A stretch of DNA of 14,657 nucleotides, from the NCBI GenBank assembly GCA_005881085.1, contig VBGU01000045.1, positions 1-14,657 of the forward strand. Direction: 5' to 3'. Positions 6,557 through 12,422 of the stretch are shown here, in pieces. A program made the translations under genes and the position numbers. The stretch's first letter is position 1, and each line of letters starts with the position of its first letter. The stretch comes from Chloroflexota bacterium (GTDB lineage: Bacteria > Chloroflexota > Limnocylindria > P2-11E). Under the pieces are notes generated by a model that was not told the DNA's origin, made no database searches, and saw nothing but the letters and a program-made list of their open reading frames with translations.

Positions 6557-8059
6557 TCAGCACAACGACCGCAGAGCTTCCGCATCGAGGATCGTGATGG
6601 TCCCTCGGTCGACCGAGACCGCGCCAGACGTGACAAACCGGCCCAGGGCGCGGTTCACGTTCTCGCGAGTCGATCCGACCATCGCGGCGAGTTCGCCTTG
6701 AGCTACCCGGACCCCGATTCTGATTCCACCCTCGACCGGCTCGCCGTGCCGGTCCGCCAGCTGCAGAAGCTTGTGAGCGAGACGCCCCGGCAGGTCCAGG
6801 AAAGCGATCTCGGCCAGCTCCTCATCCTTGCGGCGGATGTGATCGACGAGCGTCGCGAGTAGCCGCATCGCGAGGTCCGGCGTCTTTCGGATCAGGGCGC
6901 GAAGGTCATCTTTGGTCAGCGCAATACAGCTCGTCGCCTCGACGGCCATCGCATCGGCCGTTCGTGTTCCGCTGGCCTCGAGCACGCCGAGCTCGCCCAG
7001 CATGTCGCCGGCACCGAGCAGACCGAGGACGAGTTCACGTCCCTGGCGCGAGGTGCGCGAGACCCGGACGAGACCGCGCTCGATCACAAACATCGAGTCG
7101 GCAGGCTCACCTTCTCGAGTGAGATACGTTCCCGCCGCGAAGGAGCGGCGTTGCACGCGCTGATTCAACGCGGCGGCAGCGCTCGGTGGGAGGCCCGCGA
7201 ACAGTGGCGCCCGCAGCAGCACCGCGAGTGGATCGACCCCGCTGTCCACAACCGCGGCGGAGAAGGAGAGCCGATAGGTCTGGAGCGGAGCGGGCCTGCC
7301 CTCGACTGTGACGACGTCGCCGCTCTTGAAAGAAAACTCGGTGGCGACCGCGCGTGTCGCCGCATCGACGATGGCTTCCCCGGAGACGGCGCGGGCAGTC
7401 AAACGCGTCGCAGTGTTTGTGACTTCGCCGACCGCGGTGAAGTCTTTGAACCCGCCCCCGCCGACGTTGCCGCAGAACTCCGCTCCAGTTGAAATCCCGA
7501 TGCCGATGTCCAACCAAGGGCCGCCGGACGTTCGGTAGCCCAGCTCGTCCAGAAGGGCAGCCGCGGCAGCGACGGCCTTGCGCGGGTAGTCGCGACCACT
7601 GAGTCCCGGCACGAACAGTCCCATCACCTGGTCGCCTGCGATCTGCCCCAGGACGGCTTCGTGTTTGAGGAGGACGCGCGAGGCGACGTCGTAAAAGCGA
7701 TTCAGGAGGGTCGAGACCACGTCCCGCGCGGGCGACTCGGTCAAGCTCGTGTAGCCACGGACATGGGCGAACAGGATGCTGAGCGGGACGATTGCGCCGC
7801 CTTCCGGTGCCCACTCGAGGCAGCGCGCACAAACGTGCGGCGTCTTCTGAGACGGCCGATAGCCAAGGAGGCGGAAGAGCAGCGCGAGCGGTCCGCCGTA
7901 GGGCGCATTGCAGAACTTGCAGCGCGGGCGCCCAGGGATAAGTGCGAACACCCTTCGGCCGAGACGTGGCCCGAGGGTGCTATTCCCGTCGCCGCGGAGG
8001 ATCGACGACCAGCGTTCGTCCATCTCCGCGTGGTTGCCAGTTGGCTCTGACACTGCCAC
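6557..8059 (-). CDS. CxxC-module / class III cyclase-like / cNMP-binding / Crp-type HTH fusion regulator
   Basis: 500 residues from GTG 8059. A likely zinc-binding module has Cys47, Cys50, Cys77 and Cys80 (CKFCNAPYGGP, then CARC), as found before the cyclase domain in some bacterial class III cyclases. The cyclase domain (about 91-260) reads SILFAHVRGYTSL, so the first metal Asp is His99. The base-contacting Lys position is Gln139. Asp143, Thr208, Asn215 and Arg219 are kept. A complete Crp/Fnr protein follows: cNMP domain (about 283-410) with GELGVL (Glu356) and TRTA (Arg366), spaced 10 as Glu72 and Arg82 in E. coli CRP, then the hinge AFLDLPGRLAHKLLQLA and an HTH with recognition helix STRENVNRALGRF. 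It should bind DNA in the cytoplasm, probably under cyclic-nucleotide control. ATG 8023 is an alternative start that fits the conserved MDERW beginning; neither start has a spaced Shine-Dalgarno. Confidence 0.93.
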   Translation of the reverse strand: MAVSEPTGNHAEMDERWSSILRGDGNSTLGPRLGRRVFALIPGRPRCKFCNAPYGGPLALLFRLLGYRPSQKTPHVCARCLEWAPEGGAIVPLSILFAHVRGYTSLTESPARDVVSTLLNRFYDVASRVLLKHEAVLGQIAGDQVMGLFVPGLSGRDYPRKAVAAAAALLDELGYRTSGGPWLDIGIGISTGAEFCGNVGGGGFKDFTAVGEVTNTATRLTARAVSGEAIVDAATRAVATEFSFKSGDVVTVEGRPAPLQTYRLSFSAAVVDSGVDPLAVLLRAPLFAGLPPSAAAALNQRVQRRSFAAGTYLTREGEPADSMFVIERGLVRVSRTSRQGRELVLGLLGAGDMLGELGVLEASGTRTADAMAVEATSCIALTKDDLRALIRKTPDLAMRLLATLVDHIRRKDEELAEIAFLDLPGRLAHKLLQLADRHGEPVEGGIRIGVRVAQGELAAMVGSTRENVNRALGRFVTSGAVSVDRGTITILDAEALRSLC

Positions 8060-8068
8060 TTTGACGCG

Positions 8069-9355
8069 ATGGTATCGGCGAGCATGCGGCGCCTCCTCGT
8101 TGGAGCGGCCGCGATCGCGGCGAACCTCGGGTGGGTTCAGTTGGCCCCGGCCTTCGGCTTTCCGGTCACGGCGCCTGCGGGGATGTTGGACCGAATGCTC
8201 GGCGCAAGCCGCGAAGCTGGACCCGCAGGCTGGGCGCTGCTGTTGCTCGGTCTGGCGGCGTTCGCTGCCGTGATGTTCCTGGTCGTCGAACGACGAACAC
8301 GGGTGGCGCTGGCGTCGCTGGCCTTCGCGGTCGGCGCGTGGTTCGTCTCGGGGGCAGTCCTGATGCCTCTGATCGGGCTCATCCAGGGCGCGCCCCCACC
8401 CAGTGCTCTCCCCACCGATCCGATGCGCGCGAACTTCTTCATGCTCAACCTTGGCCTTGGGGCAGCCGCCGAGGCGCTGGTCGGGTGGCTGCTCTTTGGT
8501 GCCGTGATCGCTGCCGGCCTGATGCTGAGGGTCAGTCTGAGAGCATTCGCGTTCGCGGTCGGCGCCGCCGCGCTCGCGGCCGCGATCGCTCTAGCGGTGC
8601 CGACATTCGGTGCGCAAGCGGGCGCGGCCCGGGTCGCCGAGGGCCGCATCGAGGCGCTACCGGCGTCGCCCGTTTTCATCAGCGTGCTCGAGCTTCCGCA
8701 GCCAGCGGGGGCTGTGCTCGGTCCGCACCAACACATCGCCGGCTTCGTCGTGGACGTCTCTGGGACCGCGTCGATGGTGATCGGGGGAAATGTCGTCGAC
8801 GTCGGTCCTGGCGGCGCCGTCTTCACGGCGGACCAGCAGCTCCATGACCACGAGAATCGCGCGGCGGTCCCATTCGCGATCGCCTTGGTCCTTGTCGTCG
8901 CCGGCCTGAGCGTTGCGTTCGTGTTGCTGCAAGGGCGCGGCCCCGCTGTTGCGGTGGTGGCGGCGCTGCTTGTCGCGGGCACCGTTGCGACGGTTAATCC
9001 TCTGATGAACCACTGGTATTTCATCGGGGTTCGCCCTGCTGCCATGCGTGGTGCCGCGATGCCCGTACCGGCGGGGCACCGGACCTACGAGTCCGAGAAC
9101 TTGACCGGTCTTGCGAGCGGACCTTATGTGGAACGGCTCACCGACCGCCGACTCGGCGCTGGCGACTCGGTTCGCGTTGTTGGTCCGGCAGCGATCGTCG
9201 TGCTCGACGGCCAAGCCACGATCACCGCCACTGGGCGGACGAACGGTTTGTCCGCTGCGTCGGGAATGACCATCGCGGCCGGGACGGAAGCGACAGTCCA
9301 GTCGGCATCTGGAAGTGCGAGAGTCCTGCTCGTCCAGCTGCTGCCGGCGAGCTGA
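8069..9355 (+). CDS. Multi-pass membrane protein with two cupin-like domains
   Basis: 428 residues. Hydrophobic segments lie near 9-30, 53-73, 79-105, 122-153 and 156-180. A soluble cupin-like domain follows (about 200-265), with GPHQHIAGF (His220, His222) and QLHDHEN (His259, His261) as possible metal ligands. Two more membrane helices (about 267-288 and 293-312) lead to a second beta-rich domain (about 335-428) with a cupin-like pattern but no His cluster. The cupin Glu after HxH is missing, so it may bind metal without enzymatic function. Start is ATG 8069, or ATG 8084 (MRRLLVG); neither has a Shine-Dalgarno. The gene diverges from the cyclase-Crp gene with only 9 nt between start codons, which implies shared control or promoters inside the partner gene. 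No named family recognised. Confidence 0.85.
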   Translation: MVSASMRRLLVGAAAIAANLGWVQLAPAFGFPVTAPAGMLDRMLGASREAGPAGWALLLLGLAAFAAVMFLVVERRTRVALASLAFAVGAWFVSGAVLMPLIGLIQGAPPPSALPTDPMRANFFMLNLGLGAAAEALVGWLLFGAVIAAGLMLRVSLRAFAFAVGAAALAAAIALAVPTFGAQAGAARVAEGRIEALPASPVFISVLELPQPAGAVLGPHQHIAGFVVDVSGTASMVIGGNVVDVGPGGAVFTADQQLHDHENRAAVPFAIALVLVVAGLSVAFVLLQGRGPAVAVVAALLVAGTVATVNPLMNHWYFIGVRPAAMRGAAMPVPAGHRTYESENLTGLASGPYVERLTDRRLGAGDSVRVVGPAAIVVLDGQATITATGRTNGLSAASGMTIAAGTEATVQSASGSARVLLVQLLPAS

Positions 9356-9921
9356 CGACAGCCCCCCTATATCTTCGTTCCCGAATCCGGTCTACTCGGA
9401 CAGTTGGAGCCACCCGCGTTCGACTTTGACCAGCCCGGTTGTTTCAACATTGCGGATCTTGATCTGGTCGCACCTACCAGCCCGGTCTCGGTCCACTTGG
9501 CGAAGACGCGGCCGTATCCCTTGTGCTTGCGCAGTTGCCCACGGTCGCAACGACGAGATACTCGTGTTCGACACAGTTCCCACATCCGGGCGAATCGCAA
9601 AAGCGCGATATCGGTCTCGGTTCTCCGATCGAATGGGTAATCGAAGTGAAGATGGCGCGCTGACCGGACCCTATGAACCGATCCGTCTCGTGTGAGAGGT
9701 CATTGGTGGGTGCAGGCAGCGGGTTATACCGCTGGTTCCTGGTAGCCCGGGCGTTGCCTCCTGAGCCTCACTCGATGAGGGGACGGGCCACTATGCGCGA
9801 TTTGTCGGTGTTCGCCGGTTGGTTTGGGTTGCCGACCAATGAGCTTCTCCTGCCCTGGAGGTCTATCTCAGCGGGACAGCCCGGCGGGTGGACATGAAGG
9901 CGACAGGACTGGAGCGCACCC
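9356..9921. other. Gene-free degenerate region
   Basis: No reading frame here has family-like content on either strand. The stretch holds intergenic repeat copy 3 (9401-9455), an 11-bp direct repeat ACCAGCCCGGT at 9429-9439 and 9476-9486, and a 5-bp hairpin CCTCA-N5-TGAGG at 9766-9780. On the minus strand between 9600 and 9370, coding-like stretches appear but switch frame, suggesting an old frameshifted remnant that I cannot identify. The promoter for the genes at 9922 and 10248 is presumably within the last 200 nt, but no clear -35/-10 pair was seen. Confidence 0.5.
9401..9455. repeat. Degenerate intergenic repeat, copy 3 of 3
   Basis: This copy shares blocks with both others: CAG, GGAGCCA, ACCCGCG, CGAC and TTTCAACAT. 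It was used as the reference for the hand alignments to 3318-3371 and 3895-3944. It begins 45 nt after the membrane-protein stop codon. On the minus strand all three copies align in the same codon register without internal gaps in the core; two of them (this one and copy 2) read similarly (VKVERGWLQLSE here, VQVVRGWLRLSG at 3895-3930), so a decayed protein C-terminus is an alternative to a non-coding element. Confidence 0.45.
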
Positions 9922-10184
9922 ATGGGCATCGTTGCAGGACACATCACCGTTGAGGCGCAGCAGCGCGAGTCCTACCTCGCGGGCTGCGCGGACCTGGTCG
10001 ACCCCGGCCGTGTCAACATCTTCGAGCGCTGGAGTCGCAGGCGGCGCTGGAGACCTTCCGCAGCAGCGGCCCTGACACGGAACAGCGCCGGGCGATGCTC
10101 ACGGTGTCCGTTCAAGAGAACGACCCGCCGACGTTCGGCAGGGTGCGGAATAATCGGCCGGACGGACTCTGCTGCGACGGATGA
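9922..10184 (+). pseudogene. Antibiotic biosynthesis monooxygenase (ABM)-like gene, internal deletion plus frameshift
   Basis: The frame opens at ATG 9922 with MGIVAGHITVEAQQRESYL, the first strand and helix of a small ABM-type ferredoxin-fold protein. It then jumps from LAGC directly to ADLVDPGRVNIFERW. Family members have roughly 20 further residues between these two blocks (helix plus strand with an APGC-like motif), so an in-frame deletion is inferred. After Trp at 10030-10032 the frame breaks. One base further the coding sense continues as ESQAALETFRSSGPDTEQR to a TGA at 10182-10184. A single missing G in the TGGGAG expected at this place explains it. A Shine-Dalgarno-like GGAG precedes the start by 7 nt. 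The protein cannot fold normally, so I call it a pseudogene. It lies just upstream of the reductase, which it probably once accompanied in an operon. Confidence 0.75.
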
Positions 10185-10247
10185 GATCGGCGCCGCGGTC
10201 CGGTGGAATCGCCCGACGACAAACTCGGCAAGAAGGGAACTGCGACC

Positions 10248-10868
10248 ATGAAACTGACGACCGTGACGCACGTCTCCGTCGATGGAGTGATGCAAGGACT
10301 CGGCGGGGCGTACGAGGACCGTCGCGGCGGATTCGAGCGCGGCGGATGGGCCCCGCCGCTGTTCGTTGACGAGGCCTACACGTTCCTCAACGGGGTCTTC
10401 CAGCGCGCCGACGCGTTCCTGTTCGGCCGGCGGACCTACGAGATCTTCGCCGGCTCCTGGGGTGTGTGGCCAGATCCAGGTGACAGCCCGATCTGGACGG
10501 CATTGAACACGAAGCCCAAGTACGTGGCATCGACCACGCTCACCGGACCGCGCTGGGCGAACACAACCGTCCTCTCCGGTGACAGTGCGGCGGCCATCGG
10601 CGAGCTGAAAGCCAAGCCGGCGCGTGAGCTCCAGGTGCACGGCAGCGGCAACCTGATCCGCTGGCTCATCGACAACCAGCTGGTCGACGAGATCACCCTG
10701 CTCACCTATCCCGTGATCATCGGCCAGGGCACGCGGCTGTTCCCTGACACCGGCCGGGACCGGGCGCTCGAACTGGTCGAATCGCGGGCCACATCCAGCG
10801 GGGTCACGATCCAGGTCTACCGGCCCACCGGGCGCCCGCAGTATGCAAACCCCACCCCGATCACCTGA
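10248..10868 (+). CDS. Dihydrofolate reductase / RibD C-terminal-like family reductase
   Basis: 206 residues beginning MKLTTVTHVSVDGVMQGLGG. Family hallmarks are the strand-loop start with SVDG, the segment ADAFLFGRRTYEIFAGSW, the NTKPKYVAST strand, and the nucleotide-binding HGSGNLIRWLIDNQLVDEI followed by TYPVIIGQGTRLF. These belong to the pteridine/pyrimidine reductase fold that binds NADPH. Physiological substrate is unknown; many such proteins sit in small stress or xenobiotic operons. The ATG at 10248 is chosen because AAGGGA lies 9 nt upstream and the family starts here; a GTG at 10203 would add 15 atypical residues. It follows the broken ABM gene by 63 nt. A weak CACCT-N5-AGGTG hairpin overlaps its stop codon. 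Confidence 0.92.
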   Translation: MKLTTVTHVSVDGVMQGLGGAYEDRRGGFERGGWAPPLFVDEAYTFLNGVFQRADAFLFGRRTYEIFAGSWGVWPDPGDSPIWTALNTKPKYVASTTLTGPRWANTTVLSGDSAAAIGELKAKPARELQVHGSGNLIRWLIDNQLVDEITLLTYPVIIGQGTRLFPDTGRDRALELVESRATSSGVTIQVYRPTGRPQYANPTPIT

Positions 10869-10911
10869 CATAGGTGCCGCAGTCAGTGAGAGTAGGTCGT
10901 GCCTGGGTCAG

Positions 10912-11061
10912 CGCGGCGAACTCGCAGGCGTCCCTGCCACGAACAAGTCCGTGAAGGTGCCAGTGACCTTCATCGTCGACTACGAAAATGGAAAGGCGAA
11001 GCGCTGGAGCTCGTATCTCGACACGGCGACGCTTCTTCGTCAGATCGGCGCGATGAAGTAA
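10912..11061 (+). pseudogene. SnoaL-like ester cyclase, C-terminal fragment only
   Basis: About 49 residues from RGELAGVPATNKSVKVPVT through FIVDYENGKAKRWSSYLD to TATLLRQIGAMK and TAA at 11059-11061. This is the last third of a SnoaL-like/ester cyclase protein: the GxPxTGK strand, the ENGKI..W strand and the closing DxxxLLxQLG helix. Intact members have about 130-150 residues. Upstream in frame the sequence runs into the reductase gene and has no family character, and no start or Shine-Dalgarno is present. A 5' deletion up to the end of the reductase gene is inferred. It is followed 9 nt later by a strong hairpin that probably was its terminator. Confidence 0.75.
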
Positions 11062-11070
11062 CGGACTCTG

Positions 11071-11098
11071 GGGCTCGACGGCTTCTGCCGTCGAGCCC
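11071..11098 (+). terminator. Strong GC-rich hairpin
   Basis: GGGCTCGACGG and CCGTCGAGCCC form a perfect 11-bp stem around a CTTCTG loop, starting 9 nt after the stop codon of the ester-cyclase remnant. No T-run follows, as is common in high-GC genomes (I-shaped terminator). It would end any transcript from the reductase unit. Confidence 0.7.
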
Positions 11099-11222
11099 TC
11101 TGCGACCATTCGAACTCAGGGGGGTCGCAGCCTAAGTCGAAGATCGCGGCGAACATGCGTCTCTTCTGCTCGGCGGTCATCGTTGGGCGCCCACCGTGGC
11201 CAGGCGTGCCATCATGCGAGCG

Positions 11223-11696
11223 ATGCCCGATGCGCCAAAGCGATCTCCGCGACTCCCGCCCCGCTGGGTCGTCGTCTCGGCCTGGGTAATTCACCGCGCG
11301 ATCCATCGGCTCAGTAGAGGCCGTATGGGCCTCTGGCCCCCGAAGCCGAACCGATGGGGGACGATGCGCCTCACAACGGTGGGCCGCCTTTCCGGCAAGG
11401 AGCGAAGCGTGATCCTCGGCTACTACGAGGACGGCCCAAACCTCGTGACCATGGCGATGAACGGCTGGGCCCAGGCCGAACCCGCCTGGTGGCTCAACCT
11501 GCAGGCGCACCCCGACGCTAGGGTGGAGCTACCAGGTGGCTCGCGCGCGATCCGTGGCCACGCAGCGCTGGGAGACGAGCACGAGCGCCTCTGGGCCCGA
11601 TGGCGCGAGATGGGAGACGACCTCGATGGCTATGCGACCCGTCGCCCGTCTGGGACCGCAGTCGTCGTCCTCGAGCCGCGGCCTGCTTCCAGGTGA
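11223..11696 (+). CDS. Deazaflavin (F420)-dependent nitroreductase/quinone-reductase family protein
   Basis: 157 residues from ATG 11223. Typical Ddn-family blocks: RLTTVGRLSGKERSVILGYY (the split-barrel strand with the conserved GRxSGK), then GPNLVTMAMNGWA, then PAWWLNLQAHPDARVELPGG, where the xxPAWxxNLxAxP signature is diagnostic. The family binds the deazaflavin cofactor F420 and reduces quinones or nitro-compounds, so the host probably makes or uses F420. The N-terminal part (PPRWVVVSAWVIHRAIHRLS) is an amphipathic helix seen in membrane-associated Ddn proteins. The frame also contains GTG 11196 and ATG 11214; ATG 11223 fits family length, but no strong Shine-Dalgarno decides it. It lies downstream of the hairpin at 11071-11098, so it needs its own promoter. 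Confidence 0.88.
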   Translation: MPDAPKRSPRLPPRWVVVSAWVIHRAIHRLSRGRMGLWPPKPNRWGTMRLTTVGRLSGKERSVILGYYEDGPNLVTMAMNGWAQAEPAWWLNLQAHPDARVELPGGSRAIRGHAALGDEHERLWARWREMGDDLDGYATRRPSGTAVVVLEPRPASR

Positions 11697-11700
11697 CGCT

Positions 11701-11916
11701 CTAACCCTGCGGCACTTCCAGGAAGTCGGAGGTGGCCTGGCGCATCAGATCGAACCCGCCGTCGCGCACGCGGAGCGTTGTGATTGGCAGCATGAGCGCG
11801 TGAATAGCCGCCAGCGCGAGGGTCTCTGCTGTGGCGGGTAACTCAAAGGAGCGGCCCTCCGAGTCTGGAGCGTGACGAGGGTCTAGGCGGAGTTCCGCTA
11901 GTCCGCGACGAATGCT
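11701..11916 (-). pseudogene. Orphan C-terminal fragment, 5' end lost
   Basis: A minus-strand frame without stops for 87 codons (11964 down to TAG at 11701-11703) contains no ATG, GTG or TTG until an ATG deep inside. From about 11916 it reads as ordinary protein: SIRRGLAELRLDPRHAPDSE, then FELPATAETLALAAIHALM, then LRVRDGGFDLMRQATSDFLE. Codon choice is GC-rich at third positions in its second half. It converges with the nitroreductase (4 nt from its stop) and its upstream end runs into the DUF3237 gene on the other strand. I take it as the tail of a gene truncated by rearrangement. The helical pattern could fit the C-terminal half of a TetR-type regulator, but I do not recognise it firmly. 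Confidence 0.45.
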
Positions 11917-11933
11917 CGCAAGGGAGGCACGAG

Positions 11934-12377
11934 GTGCGGCTCGAACCCATCTGCGAAATGCAGCTCAGCTATCAGGGCGGCTTCTCACTCGTAAAGCCAT
12001 ACGGAGGCGAAGAAGGATCTGGCTACGGGCACGGCGATGGACGCGCCGAAGGCCCCAGGCTTTCGGGTGCCGTTCAGTGGGCGAACCATCCGCGAAGACG
12101 AAGCGACGGACGCATGTTGCCCAACGCCGGGGGTCTTGTGACTATGGAGGACGGGGCAAAGGTCACCTTTGTCATGCAGGGGCGGACGGTCTTCGGCCAG
12201 AACGCGAAAGGGGAGCGCGTAGGAGGACAGAACATCGTGATGTGGTTCGAGGCCGACGACGAGCGCTACAAGTGGCTCAACGACGCGATGTGCGTCGTCG
12301 AGGGAGTCATAGCCGGCCTGGGTGCAATCCGCTTCCGCGTGTTCGAGTGCGTGAACGAATTCATCGCGGAATCCTGA
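11934..12377 (+). CDS. DUF3237-family protein
   Basis: 147 residues. The protein begins with a strand-rich stretch RLEPICEMQLSY and continues with VKPYGGEEGSGYGHGDGRAEG, LSGAVQWANHPRRRSDGRML, AKVTFVMQGRTVFG, FEADDERYKWLNDAMCVVEG. These are the usual positions of DUF3237: the GxGxGDG loop, the NHPRRR.DG segment and the RYxWLN(D) helix. It lacks a signal peptide and should be cytosolic. Biochemical function is not known; members are often near small oxidoreductases. The start is GTG 11934, decided by GGGAGG at 11922-11927 with a 6-nt spacer. It converges with the squalene-cyclase-like gene, with only 45 nt between stop codons. Confidence 0.85.
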   Translation: MRLEPICEMQLSYQGGFSLVKPYGGEEGSGYGHGDGRAEGPRLSGAVQWANHPRRRSDGRMLPNAGGLVTMEDGAKVTFVMQGRTVFGQNAKGERVGGQNIVMWFEADDERYKWLNDAMCVVEGVIAGLGAIRFRVFECVNEFIAES

Positions 12378-12422
12378 GGGCTGACCGCGGCCTTCGGCAC
12401 GTTTTCTTAGACGTCCGAACCG

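Noticed and set aside
7107..7832. Arg-rich 241-codon minus-strand frame within the cyclase-Crp gene
   Set aside because: Same strand but another frame of a gene with clear domains; Arg/Gly/Pro-rich shadow.
8137..9045. 302-codon minus-strand frame opposite the cupin membrane gene
   Set aside because: Ala/Thr/Ser-rich shadow of the membrane helices; no start signal and no recognisable motif.
9673..9897. Open frame of 74 codons upstream of the ABM remnant
   Set aside because: No Shine-Dalgarno, no recognisable motif, and sense is lost at both ends; not supported as a gene.
9972..10871. 299-codon minus-strand frame opposite the reductase
   Set aside because: The plus strand encodes a well-recognised reductase and ABM remnant here; the antisense frame has no family features.
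12390..12405. Possible terminator GCC-TTC-GGC followed by TTTT between DUF3237 and the toroid gene
   Set aside because: A 3-bp stem is too weak to support the call, although the T-run is suggestive.
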